A stretch of 37,823 nucleotides of DNA from an uncultured Lachnospiraceae bacterium (GCA_902799015.1 CADBZI010000024.1:1-37823), one strand, 5' to 3'; counted from the stretch's first letter, positions 1 through 7,645 are shown. Made by a program: numbers and translations. Notes: generated from the sequence alone by a model not told the origin.

Positions 1-1259
1 TTGCTACCGCCGCTCCATCCGTCAGCGCAGACGGAAAGAAGGATGTTGTCGTCATCTTCATTTGCAATCTCCACCCCGTTCAGGGTAATGACCGCATTCG
101 TATTGGTCACGTGGAAGACATGTCCGCTCTTGCTGGTAAGGCTGCCGCCTGTCATCGTGAAATGACTGGTGCCGCTGGCTGCATCTCCTGACATCGACTG
201 GTAGATCATAATGCTGTCCAGGAAAGTGGCATTGCCATTGCACTGTGTATTATTCGCTGTCAGATCGCAGTCTGTCAGTTCGATGGAGTTCAGTCCTTCG
301 ATGCATACCCCCTCCGAGAGATTGGAGGTGAGTGTCGCATTATCCACATGGATCTCAGCAGTGGAATAGATCGCCGGAGATCCCAGCCCGTTTGAGGTAT
401 AATTTCCGCCGTTCACATACACCGTGCCGCCGCCTCTGTCGGAACGAATCGCCGCGGAGGACTGTCCGCTGGTTGTGACATCCAGGTCATAGGCATAGGT
501 GGTGCCGCCGCCTGTGGTCATGATACCGCCGGAGCCTGAACCTGTTGTCGTGATGGTTGTGTCCCGGATCACGACCGTGGTACCATCTCCCTGCGCTCCG
601 TTCTGGCCGCCGTTTCCTCCGTAGCTGAACACACCATTCGCTCCGCTTGCATCTGTTGTGATCGTTCCGCCGGTGATGGTGGTCACAGATCCGTCCTTCA
701 CCAGAATGCCCGCATTCACCCCATAGAAATTACTGCTGTCACCGCCGTCGGAATCACCGGTTTTGGTGACGGTAGGATCTGTAATGGTTACTTCATCGGA
801 CGTCGCGATCAAAAGCGCGTTTTCATCGGACGACGTGCTCGCATAGGTTTGTCCGCTCTGTTCGTCGGACGACGTGATCTCTTCGGCTGCCGTATAGGTA
901 ATGTCCGCATCACTCTGACCCGGGCCTCCGTTTCCATCCGGCGGTGTTCCGCCGGGGCCGCCATTCCCATCGGGAGCAGCTCCTCCGGGGCCGCCGTTTC
1001 CGTCCGGCGGTGTTCCGCCGGGACCCACGTTTCCATCCGGCGGTGCCTGCATTCCCTCCGGTGCATCCGCAGGCGGATCTCCCGGTATGCTGCCGCTTTC
1101 CGCTTCAGATGACTCCCCGGAGGAAACCGTCGCTTCCACCTGCTCCGGCTGACCGGACGATGCAGCCGAATCGTCCGCAGAGCTTTCTGCCTGCGCACAC
1201 ATACTCACTGTCAGCATTGCCGGCAGCAAAAACGCCAAAACCTTACTTCTATACTTCAT
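1..1259 (-). CDS. Secreted repeat-rich protein, predicted right-handed beta-helix (C-terminus beyond window)
   Basis: At least 419 residues are visible and the reading frame is still open at the window edge. The ATG at 1259 is preceded by AAGGAGG about 8 bases upstream. Residues 1-23 look like a signal peptide (MKYRSK then a hydrophobic stretch); a Cys at 21 lacks a good lipobox, so lipidation is doubtful. A Ser/Glu-rich segment is followed by a Gly-Pro-Asp-Asn repeat (residues 73-115). From about residue 140 there are short repeating units rich in Thr, Gly, Asn and Asp, with patterns such as GGTITT and TTTGSG. These are typical of parallel beta-helix surface proteins and Cthe_2159-type carbohydrate-binding domains. 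It lies just downstream of the histidine kinase gene and shares a promoter type with the tannase-like gene at 3502-5739. The function is unknown; a cell-surface or polysaccharide-binding role is inferred from the fold only. Confidence 0.75.
   Translation of the reverse strand, partial: MKYRSKVLAFLLPAMLTVSMCAQAESSADDSAASSGQPEQVEATVSSGESSEAESGSIPGDPPADAPEGMQAPPDGNVGPGGTPPDGNGGPGGAAPDGNGGPGGTPPDGNGGPGQSDADITYTAAEEITSSDEQSGQTYASTSSDENALLIATSDEVTITDPTVTKTGDSDGGDSSNFYGVNAGILVKDGSVTTITGGTITTDASGANGVFSYGGNGGQNGAQGDGTTVVIRDTTITTTGSGSGGIMTTGGGTTYAYDLDVTTSGQSSAAIRSDRGGGTVYVNGGNYTSNGLGSPAIYSTAEIHVDNATLTSNLSEGVCIEGLNSIELTDCDLTANNTQCNGNATFLDSIMIYQSMSGDAASGTSHFTMTGGSLTSKSGHVFHVTNTNAVITLNGVEIANEDDDNILLSVCADGWSGGS
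915..1043 (-). repeat. Tandem Gly/Pro/Asp/Asn-coding repeat
   Basis: About four imperfect copies of a unit encoding PPDGNGGPGG with a 1-2 residue spacer (TPP, AAP, TPP) occupy residues 73-115 of the beta-helix protein. The unit is about 33 bases long. It looks like a flexible linker between the N-terminal segment and the beta-helix. A compositionally similar Gly/Pro/Asp-rich stretch occurs in the tannase-like lipoprotein, at residues 460-515. Confidence 0.8.
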
Positions 1260-1288
1260 AATGATTGCCTCCTTGTTCTTTGATGGTG

Positions 1289-2533
1289 TCATTGTATAGA
1301 AGATAGATTGAAGCAAGATTGAAGAATGACAGTAAACCGGATCCTCTGATCCTGGCAGGATACCTGAATGGTTCCTCCATGATTGTCCGCCACTGCTTTC
1401 GCGATGGAAAGACCCAGCCCGTAATGTCCCTCCTCACTGCTGCGTGCCTCATCAAGCCGGTAAAAACGATCAAAAAGATGCGCCTGCTCAGCCAGAGGAA
1501 TCTCCTCTCCGTCATTTTCCACCGTCAAAACAGCATTGTGTCCCTGCCGGTTCAGATGCAGATCGATCTCACTGCCTGTCGAATGGCGGATCGCATTGTC
1601 GATCAGGACAGATACCAGCTGCGTCAGCTGCACCGGATTGCCCATGAGAAGGATCCCTTCCGCAATCTGTTCCCTGATCTGCTTTCCCTTTTCAAAGGCA
1701 ATGCTTTCCTGGGCAAGCACTTCTCCCTCTACGATGCGGGACAGGTCAACCCGCTCCATGACAGTCCCGGCGTTCTCCGCGCGGGAAAGGTCCAAAAGCT
1801 GGGTGACAAGAGCGCCCATGCGGTCATTTTCATACTGAATGTTCGCAAGCCACTCATTTTCCCCGACCTCCCTTGATAAAAGCTCCGCGTTCGCACCGAT
1901 CACCGCAACCGGGGTCTTGAGCTCATGACTCGCGTCAGAGATGAATCGCTTCTGGCGGCTGTCATTCTCCTCCAGCGGACGTATAATCCGCTTCGACAGG
2001 ATCAGGGAAAGGAAAAACAGAACGACCATAGCACTGCCGCCGACGATCAGAATGATCCGCAGCAGTATACTCATCCCTGTCTCTGTCACTGTGGTATCGA
2101 TAAATGCAGCCAGCATATAACCGCCCTTATCACGAATCAGAAAAGCCAGATTGCCATAGTTCCCGGAAGAGCGGCTGCCGTTCACCAGATCTTTTGCAAT
2201 CCCCGTCAGCTCCTCCTCACTGTACAGATTCTTGTCCCCGGTATTGACTGCGAGTACCGAGCCGTCCTTGTCCAGCGCCACGCTGTAAAAAGTGGAAAGC
2301 TGAAAATCCGGTCCCTCCTCGACTGCCGGTTTCCGGCCGGGCTGCTGTGATGCTTCTTTTACCGGATTCAGTTCCAATGCATACAGATCTGCATAGCGTT
2401 CCAGCAGCATCTGATTGTTGTGCCCGATCTCACGCCGGTTCTCGAGTACAATCACAGACAGCGTCACAACGAACAACAGGATCAGGGATCCCATAATGGA
2501 AAGGATGATCTTTCTCCTTGACTTCTCAAACAT
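1289..2533 (-). CDS. Sensor histidine kinase of a two-component system
   Basis: 414 residues. The ATG at 2533 overlaps the end of the response regulator gene by 8 bases and has GAGGGA upstream; a GTG one codon earlier is possible. There is an N-terminal membrane segment (about 9-30), an extracytoplasmic sensor region (about 35-155) and a second membrane segment (about 157-180). The HisKA domain carries SHELKTP (phosphorylated His near 203). The ATPase domain shows the N box (LIDNAIRHS), a DGEEIP stretch in the G1 position, and GLGLSIAK in G2. The sensor domain resembles no family I can name, so the signal is unknown. The last residues (about CFNLSSIQ) are encoded by the promoter of the next gene and look like an extension over the usual kinase end. 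It acts at the membrane and should phosphorylate the regulator encoded immediately upstream. Confidence 0.93.
   Translation of the reverse strand: MFEKSRRKIILSIMGSLILLFVVTLSVIVLENRREIGHNNQMLLERYADLYALELNPVKEASQQPGRKPAVEEGPDFQLSTFYSVALDKDGSVLAVNTGDKNLYSEEELTGIAKDLVNGSRSSGNYGNLAFLIRDKGGYMLAAFIDTTVTETGMSILLRIILIVGGSAMVVLFFLSLILSKRIIRPLEENDSRQKRFISDASHELKTPVAVIGANAELLSREVGENEWLANIQYENDRMGALVTQLLDLSRAENAGTVMERVDLSRIVEGEVLAQESIAFEKGKQIREQIAEGILLMGNPVQLTQLVSVLIDNAIRHSTGSEIDLHLNRQGHNAVLTVENDGEEIPLAEQAHLFDRFYRLDEARSSEEGHYGLGLSIAKAVADNHGGTIQVSCQDQRIRFTVILQSCFNLSSIQ
1291..1323 (-). promoter_or_regulatory. Promoter of the beta-helix gene with an OmpR/PhoB-like direct repeat
   Basis: On the minus strand two copies of TTCAATC (at 1317-1323 and 1306-1312) are spaced 11 bp start to start, followed after 9 bp by the -10 box TACAAT (1291-1296). 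There is no separate -35 hexamer, which is usual for promoters activated by OmpR-family regulators. The -10 overlaps the TGA stop of the histidine kinase, and the repeats encode its last residues. The ATG of the target gene lies 31 bp beyond the -10. The same layout recurs at 5771-5803. Confidence 0.65.
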
Positions 2534-3212
2534 CACGTTCCCTCAATTCATATCCCAGGCCGCGCACAGCCTTGATCTCAACCCGGGATCCGACAAAGGC
2601 CAGCTTCTTCCGCGTAAATGACATATATACTTCTACGTTATTGTATTCTGCCTCGCTCTCATACCCCCAGATCTTCAAGGCAAGCTGATCCCTCGTCATG
2701 ATCTGCCCCTGGTTGGAAAACATATATTCAAGAATATGGAGTTCCTTCTCTGACAGTCGTACACTCTGCCCTGTCGTTTCGCAGGTAAGGACAGCCGAGG
2801 AGGTGTTCAGAGACAGGTCTTTGCAGATCAGACACCCGTCCTCGTGAAAGCCGGTATTCCTCCGGCCAAGCGCACGCAGTCTCGCCAGCAGTTCTTTGGT
2901 CTGAAACGGCTTTGTCAGATAATCATCCGCCCCGCTGTCCAGTCCTGTCACCTTATCGTCCAGCTGACTCTTCGCCGTCAGCATCAGAATCGGTGTGGTT
3001 ACCCCCTTGCTTCTTGCGCGGCGGGCGACCTCATACCCATTCATCTCCGGCATCATGACATCGAGGATCGCGATGTCATAGATCCCGCTCTCAAGGACCG
3101 CAAGCGCCGACGCACCGTCTTCCATATGATCGACGTCATATCGTTCCTGTTTCAAAAGAGCCACAAGGGCTGCTGCCATTCTTTTTTCATCTTCTGCAAG
3201 GAGGATCCTCAT
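2526..3212 (-). CDS. OmpR/PhoB-family response regulator
   Basis: 228 residues. The receiver domain (1-115) has the acidic pocket E7/D8, the phosphoacceptor D51 in ILDVMMPEMNG, T79 and K101 in LTKPF. The C-terminal winged-helix DNA-binding domain (about 128-225) contains the SEKELHILEYM and TRDQLALKIWG blocks typical of Trans_reg_C. The start at 3212 has only a weak ribosome site, but it fits the receiver N-terminus (MRILLAEDE). The gene overlaps the kinase and has its own promoter at 3264-3292. Two flanking secreted-protein genes carry direct repeats with the 11-bp period that this protein class binds, so they are the probable targets. Confidence 0.95.
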   Translation of the reverse strand: MRILLAEDEKRMAAALVALLKQERYDVDHMEDGASALAVLESGIYDIAILDVMMPEMNGYEVARRARSKGVTTPILMLTAKSQLDDKVTGLDSGADDYLTKPFQTKELLARLRALGRRNTGFHEDGCLICKDLSLNTSSAVLTCETTGQSVRLSEKELHILEYMFSNQGQIMTRDQLALKIWGYESEAEYNNVEVYMSFTRKKLAFVGSRVEIKAVRGLGYELRERDV

Positions 3213-3421
3213 ATCAATACCGTCTTTCTGATACTCTTCACAAACGCATTTTGTCTCAGCCGCATGCTATCACAGCCATTTTTCCATGTCAAAATACATG
3301 TGATTCTTCCGATCTCCTTTAGAGTGATTTCGCGGAAGCTCATCGTCTGATAGAGCTGCTCACAGGCATTGATGATTTCTTCTCTTTTCCGGGCAATCTG
3401 TTCCGATGTTATTTTTCTCAT
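3209..3421 (-). pseudogene. Truncated TetR-family regulator (N-terminal stub)
   Basis: A 70-codon frame begins like a TetR-family regulator: residues 1-38 (MRKITSEQIARKREEII... to LKEIG) match the first helices leading into the helix-turn-helix. The recognition helix (normally a TSFTRTSIYNYF-like block) and the whole ligand domain are missing. The remaining ~32 codons are unrelated, overlap the promoter of the two-component operon and end at its start codon. The start has no strong ribosome site. It is most likely the remnant of a regulator gene. A short functional peptide is possible but less likely. Confidence 0.65.
3264..3292 (-). promoter_or_regulatory. Promoter of the two-component operon
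   Basis: On the minus strand TTGACA (3287-3292), a 17-bp spacer and TAGCAT (3264-3269) lie about 50 bp before the response regulator ATG. The promoter sits inside the open frame of the TetR-like stub, exactly where TetR homology has been lost. No TTCAATC repeat is present, so autoregulation by that site is not evident. Confidence 0.6.
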
Positions 3422-3450
3422 CTTTATTCTCTCATCATTCCGCAGAATAC

Positions 3451-3463
3451 TGACACTGTGTCA
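3451..3463. promoter_or_regulatory. Perfect 13-bp palindrome, candidate TetR-type operator
   Basis: TGACACTGTGTCA is a perfect inverted repeat around a central base, about 30 bp upstream of the TetR stub start. A second half-site TGACAC lies at 3487-3492. Position and form fit an autoregulatory operator of the now truncated TetR regulator. It also lies just downstream of the tannase-like gene stop. Confidence 0.5.
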
Positions 3464-3501
3464 GCATATTAATGATACATATGCTCTGACACGTTCAGTT
3501 G

Positions 3502-5739
3502 TTAATGGAACAGCTCTGCGAGGGTGTCTGCATACTCCTCAAAAACCTTCAAAACATAGATATCCCAGTGGCGCGCATCGGCAGTACTGCTTCCGAAGAC
3601 ATAGTCTTCCTGTCCATAATCCATCACGTCGAAGCCTGGCATCGCCTTGACCGCGCCGGAGGTCCGGTATGCCACAGTTCCTGCAAGCGTCATGCTGACG
3701 CCGCTTGTACTGTCGTAGCTGACCCAGCCGGAAAGATCGGTTCCTGCAGGCTCCGTGCCGTCTCCATTGGAGATCTGACCGCTCGCGGCAGCCTTCGTGA
3801 TCTTTACTGCACCATCCACATACTCGCCGTACATGGTATCTACGTAAAGGGCAAGAGAATCACCGAAGATCTCAGACGGTACATGACCGCCGTTCCACTG
3901 CCATTCGATCTCTGCGTCGGTTCCGGCATTCAGCCAGGCAATCTGCAGGTTCAGGGAGTTCATCATGGAGATATCGCCCTCAGAAGCGCCCATCAGGATC
4001 CTTGCCCATGAGGGACCATCTGTTCCTTCAGCTCCGATATAATTCAGCGGGTTATAGAGATCAACGATATTGTTTCCGTATTCGTCTCCGGCCTGAATCT
4101 CGGCAATATCTGCCTGATAGGCAGCCAGCATCTCTTCAAAGGAAGCATAATTCGCAGAATCGGCCTTGCTGGAAGCAGACTGTGTAGTGCCAGAGTCAGG
4201 CGTTCCGACTTCATTACTGCTGCCACCGTTCATGTCGGGGGGACCGCCTGCACTGTCTCTGCCGGGACCGCCGCTTCCCATATCAGGAAGACCCCCTGCG
4301 AAATCACCGTCAGGACCGCCGCTGCCGCCGAGACCGCCTTCCTTACCGCCAGAGCCGCTGCCGGTGCTCCCCTTGACATACCAGCCGTTGATGAATGCTT
4401 CCGCACGGTCTGCATCCGTCATCGCCGCAACTTCGCTGTCAGAAAGAGCTGTGCCGTCACTGTTAAACCAGGTCCAGTCTTCCGCGTAAGCAAGCCGGTC
4501 AATATAATCCTGTAAGCTCTGCTCAAATTCCGCAAGATACAGATCAAGGTAAGTTCCGTAGTAACCGTTGGTATCCGTATGCCCGGTTTCATCATATTCG
4601 ATGGTGAGAGCGACCGTATCAGAGGTATCACCATCACCGTTCAGATCGAAACCAACCTTTGACTCATCAACGGACAGATTCTGTGCGTTGATATACTCCA
4701 TATACTCAGCCGCCAGATACTCTGCGAGCTGCTTCTGGAAATCCGTATTGAAGCTGTAGTCCGGATTCAGGTAATACTCGAAAGCCAGCGTCATGTCCGC
4801 TTCGGCAAGGGAAGTAATGGCGCTGTAGGCCATGCAGCCCCAGAGGCCATCGGAGAGTTCCACTTCACTGCCGTTCACCGTGACCGTGGTGCTGTAGCTG
4901 CCGTCAGAGTTCTTATAGACGCCGACCGCTCCCTGTGAGATCTCATAATCATAGAAGTCAGAATGGTTGGATGTCGCAGCCAGCATGGTGGCATGCGCAC
5001 CGCCGCCGGACCCGCCGGTGGAGACGAAATAGTCCACGCTGCCGGGAAGATTTCCGAGCAGAATGTTGAACTTCACGAAGCGAACAGCATTCTTCTGATC
5101 CACCAGGCAGGACGGGGCGTCGCCGGTATAGGTGCCGTCAGACAAAGTGCTCTGCTTGCCGCGGTTGCCGCAGGCGATATTGATATAGCCTTCCCTTGCA
5201 TACGTTGTTCCCGCTGTCTGATTTGACTGTGCGGAGTAGCCTGCTGCGCCGGTATTGATGATGACCGGAGCGGTTGCTGCCGTATAGACCTGGCCGTTGG
5301 TGCTTGTCACTGTCGCGTCGTAATCAATAACAAGAATACCGGAGGCTGTACCGCTGGAAACATCCGCATTGCCGTCGCCATCGGTATCCACACCCTTCAC
5401 ATATGCGCCGGGCACGCAGACGGACACACCCTGGCAGTCAGGAAGCTCTGCGTTGGTGACGGCTGTCACAATAGCCATCGTCCAGGCATCGGCGTTTTCG
5501 GAATACGTCCATTCCGGCTTGATGTTTGCCAAGTTAAGTGCGGACTCAATGTCTGTCTTCTCCGTACTGTCCGCAGTGATCACTGTCGTATCGGCAGACT
5601 GGCTCTGACTATGATCAGCTGCCGGCGGTGTACTGTTATTATTTGTCGTAGTTTCGCCTGAACATGTGCCGCAGGCCGCAATCCCCAGGACGAGGACCAG
5701 TGCAAGAAAAATCGCAAGCATATTTCTGAATTTCTTCAT
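3502..5739 (-). CDS. Tannase-like (subtype B) alpha/beta-hydrolase lipoprotein
   Basis: 745 residues. The start at 5739 has GGGAGG 7 bases upstream; the frame extends 11 codons further but without a ribosome site. Lipoprotein signal: a hydrophobic stretch and LGIAAC with Cys23. Residues ~75-270 resemble the first half of bacterial tannases: SVCVPGAYV, APVIINTGAAGY, NIACGNRGK, APSCLVDQKNAVRFVKFN, and the nucleophile elbow GGSGGG with Ser244. A lid-like region follows (~300-455), then a Gly/Pro/Asp-rich linker (~456-525). The second catalytic block (~555-640) has a likely Asp589 in GASEGD and His619 in NGGHVP. The C-terminal block (~665-735) carries KAMPGFD and VFGSS...HWD. In Lactobacillus plantarum tannase, as I remember it, this last block precedes the Asp/His block. 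An esterase acting outside the cell on gallate-type or other aromatic esters is inferred. Substrate unproven. Confidence 0.75.
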   Translation of the reverse strand: MKKFRNMLAIFLALVLVLGIAACGTCSGETTTNNNSTPPAADHSQSQSADTTVITADSTEKTDIESALNLANIKPEWTYSENADAWTMAIVTAVTNAELPDCQGVSVCVPGAYVKGVDTDGDGNADVSSGTASGILVIDYDATVTSTNGQVYTAATAPVIINTGAAGYSAQSNQTAGTTYAREGYINIACGNRGKQSTLSDGTYTGDAPSCLVDQKNAVRFVKFNILLGNLPGSVDYFVSTGGSGGGAHATMLAATSNHSDFYDYEISQGAVGVYKNSDGSYSTTVTVNGSEVELSDGLWGCMAYSAITSLAEADMTLAFEYYLNPDYSFNTDFQKQLAEYLAAEYMEYINAQNLSVDESKVGFDLNGDGDTSDTVALTIEYDETGHTDTNGYYGTYLDLYLAEFEQSLQDYIDRLAYAEDWTWFNSDGTALSDSEVAAMTDADRAEAFINGWYVKGSTGSGSGGKEGGLGGSGGPDGDFAGGLPDMGSGGPGRDSAGGPPDMNGGSSNEVGTPDSGTTQSASSKADSANYASFEEMLAAYQADIAEIQAGDEYGNNIVDLYNPLNYIGAEGTDGPSWARILMGASEGDISMMNSLNLQIAWLNAGTDAEIEWQWNGGHVPSEIFGDSLALYVDTMYGEYVDGAVKITKAAASGQISNGDGTEPAGTDLSGWVSYDSTSGVSMTLAGTVAYRTSGAVKAMPGFDVMDYGQEDYVFGSSTADARHWDIYVLKVFEEYADTLAELFH

Positions 5740-5770
5740 AAAGAAAACCTCCCTTACATTTGATGAGTTC

Positions 5771-5803
5771 ATTGTAAGGGAGATTTCTTGAACCTGGATT
5801 GAA
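5771..5803 (-). promoter_or_regulatory. Promoter of the tannase-like gene with an OmpR/PhoB-like direct repeat
   Basis: On the minus strand TTCAATC (5797-5803) and TTCAAGA (5786-5792) are spaced 11 bp, followed after 9 bp by TACAAT (5771-5776) and after 31 bp by the ATG at 5739. Every distance equals that of the promoter at 1291-1323, and a gapless alignment of 74 bases ending at both ATGs shows roughly 60 percent identity. A 10-bp inverted repeat (5749-5758 with 5773-5782) overlaps the -10 box. Confidence 0.65.
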
Positions 5804-6038
5804 ATTCCTTAAGTATTATTGTGCAGCGCATGGTTTCCGGATCTGAGTTGGCAGGCATCAGATATGATTCCGCTTTTTAATAACACTCATTTTTCTTCGA
5901 AGGCAGGTCTCCAGCCTGCAAACTGAACGAGCTGCTCCTCCGTGCGGTGGTAGTAACGAGAATGCGCCGGTCATTTTTCCAAAGCGAAAATCATATTGAC
6001 GATGGGCTACTTCCAGTGCACCGAAAAGGCTACTCTCC
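5804..6038. other. Intergenic region, no gene recognised
   Basis: Between the tannase promoter and the ZIP transporter stop I see no convincing frame on either strand, no T-run terminator and no long palindrome. A small GCAGG/CCTGC hairpin near 5902-5918 lacks a following T-run. Confidence 0.5.
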
Positions 6039-6821
6039 TTATCCCAGCGCCACGTCCAGTGCCATCATCAGGCTGAAGCCGACAGCGAAGAACATAACGC
6101 CGATATTGGAATGCTCCCCTGAAGACATCTCGGGGATCAGTTCCTCCACCACCACGTAAAGCATAGCCCCGGCAGCAAAGGACAGCAGATACGGCATGGC
6201 GCTGGCAACCAGGACAGTAATCCCGCCAAAAATCGGCTCCACCGCGCCGGACAGGACGCCAAGCCAGAAGGATCTCGACTTGCTCTTCCCCTCCGCGAAG
6301 AGCGGCATGGAGATAATCGCACCCTCCGGAAAGTTCTGGATCGCGATGCCCAGCGCCAGGGCCAGCGCACCGCCTGCCGTGATATTGGCGGAACCGGAAA
6401 ACAATCCTGCATAGACAACGCCGACTGCCATTCCCTCCGGAATGTTATGAAGTGTCACGGCAAGGACAAGCATCAGGGTCCGGTTTAAATTCGCTTTAGG
6501 TCCTTCCACCTGATCAGCCTGATCGATACGCCTATGCAGATGCGGTATCACGTGGTCCAGTGAGAGCAGGAACAGGATCCCTATCCAGAATCCGATGAAA
6601 GCAGGAAGGAAGGCCAGCCGCCCCTTTGCCTCAGATTGCTCGATAGCGGGAACGATCAGGCTCCAGATGGACGCCGCCACCATCACGCCTGCCGCAAAGC
6701 CCGTCAGGGCACGCTGCACGTTGGTCTTGAGATCTTTCTTGAGAAAGAACACGCAGGCGGCACCGGCTGCTGTGCCGAAAAAGGGGATTATAAACCCCCA
6801 GATCACCGTTTTCATCTCCAT
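6039..6821 (-). CDS. ZIP-family divalent metal transporter
   Basis: 260 residues with about eight hydrophobic segments. The two signature metal-binding helices are visible: TLHNIPEGMAVG (around 125-136) and IQNFPEGAIISMPL (around 161-175), the His/Asn-x-Pro-Glu-Gly pairs of ZupT/ZIP proteins. A His-containing loop (HVIPHLHRR, about 90-98) could bind metal on the cytoplasmic side. The ATG at 6821 follows AAAGG; a second in-frame ATG lies two codons on. The gene overlaps the ATC hydrolase gene by 10 bases and is probably translated with it. It likely imports zinc, iron or manganese across the cell membrane; the metal cannot be told from sequence. Confidence 0.93.
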   Translation of the reverse strand: MEMKTVIWGFIIPFFGTAAGAACVFFLKKDLKTNVQRALTGFAAGVMVAASIWSLIVPAIEQSEAKGRLAFLPAFIGFWIGILFLLSLDHVIPHLHRRIDQADQVEGPKANLNRTLMLVLAVTLHNIPEGMAVGVVYAGLFSGSANITAGGALALALGIAIQNFPEGAIISMPLFAEGKSKSRSFWLGVLSGAVEPIFGGITVLVASAMPYLLSFAAGAMLYVVVEELIPEMSSGEHSNIGVMFFAVGFSLMMALDVALG

Positions 6822-7459
6822 CCGAACAAACCTTTCTTTTTATATCCGCAGTCACAATACGGGCCGCCGGAGGCCAGCGTGTACTTCCGAACAAAGTCGG
6901 ATGCTCCGCCTGCTTCACTCATGGTGTAATCCAGGTGACACATTGCGGGAACCATCTCGTACAGACCCAATTCCTTCATCAGTGTACAGATACCGCATTT
7001 GGTGAACCGGGCCTCATAGCCGCTCCCGTCCGGGTATGGAAGGAACTCCAGATTCCAGGAATAGGGATTGCGGTCAGCGGCGTTTAAGGCTGCCGCCGCC
7101 TTCATACCCTGGATGTCTTTATCGCTGAATTTCTGCTTTCCGCCCAAGCGACAGAACCATTTCATAGGCCGTATCATCATCGCCTGTGCATAGTAATCTG
7201 TCAGCCGCTCCACTTCCGGTTTTTTCTCCATGCTCAGAAGGAACGCGGAAAGCATTGCGCAGTTCACGATATTCATCCTAAACCGGTCCGCCTTCTCGAA
7301 TTCAGGCAGCCCGGCGATGATCGTACGATATCTTTCCTTCGCAGCCTTTGAAATCTGATCGGCTTCTTTTGCACCATATCCAAAGACGGAAATCAGCTTG
7401 TCCCGGAACGATTTACTGAATAACACCCACATCCCCATGGGCATACCTGTATATTTCAT
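6812..7459 (-). CDS. L-2-amino-thiazoline-4-carboxylic acid (ATC) hydrolase family protein
   Basis: 215 residues. The start at 7459 follows GGGAGG with 5-base spacing; the frame extends 10 codons further without a good ribosome site. The C-terminal half carries the family pattern of Cys and acidic residues: FTKCGICTLMKELG, then MCHLDYTMSE, and near the end a LASGGPYCDCGYKKKG tail. This matches the ATC_hydrolase domain (PF14196) as I know it. Characterised members open the thiazoline ring in a Pseudomonas cysteine-forming route. Many clostridial members are uncharacterised and often sit near regulators or transporters, so the real substrate here is open. It overlaps the ZIP transporter gene, suggesting linked roles in thiol or metal metabolism (inference). 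Confidence 0.8.
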   Translation of the reverse strand: MKYTGMPMGMWVLFSKSFRDKLISVFGYGAKEADQISKAAKERYRTIIAGLPEFEKADRFRMNIVNCAMLSAFLLSMEKKPEVERLTDYYAQAMMIRPMKWFCRLGGKQKFSDKDIQGMKAAAALNAADRNPYSWNLEFLPYPDGSGYEARFTKCGICTLMKELGLYEMVPAMCHLDYTMSEAGGASDFVRKYTLASGGPYCDCGYKKKGLFGWR

Positions 7460-7541
7460 ATCAGCCTCCCGCCTCAGACCGGCGTTCAATCTTGCTCTTT
7501 TTTCCCAACAACAATCCTCTCAGGATGAGACCGCCAACGAT

Positions 7542-7596
7542 GGTTAGTCGCTTCTAACCCGACTCTATACTATATTCCATTTTCGGAATAAATCAA
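7542..7596 (-). promoter_or_regulatory. Promoter and two inverted repeats before the ATC hydrolase/ZIP operon
   Basis: On the minus strand TTGATT (7591-7596), a 16-bp spacer and TATAGT (7569-7574) form a plausible promoter. An inverted repeat TATTCC-N6-GGAATA (7573-7590) fills the spacer. A second, GGTTAG-N6-CTAACC (7542-7559), lies just downstream of the start point. Both look like operator sites of a repressor not identified in the window. Confidence 0.5.
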
Positions 7597-7645
7597 GGGG
7601 TATTTGAAAAAGAATGCTGATAAACTCTGTATGTATCCTTCCGAA

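Noticed and set aside
809-1261. Several Arg/Pro-rich frames on both strands over the beta-helix gene start.
   Set aside because: They are antisense or out-of-frame shadows of the repeat-rich coding sequence, without ribosome sites or recognisable domains.
5749-5782. A 10-bp inverted repeat before the tannase-like gene that could hide its ribosome site (CTCCCTTACA/TGTAAGGGAG).
   Set aside because: The upstream arm overlaps and precedes the TACAAT -10 box, so it would not be in the transcript if this promoter is used. It remains only as DNA symmetry.
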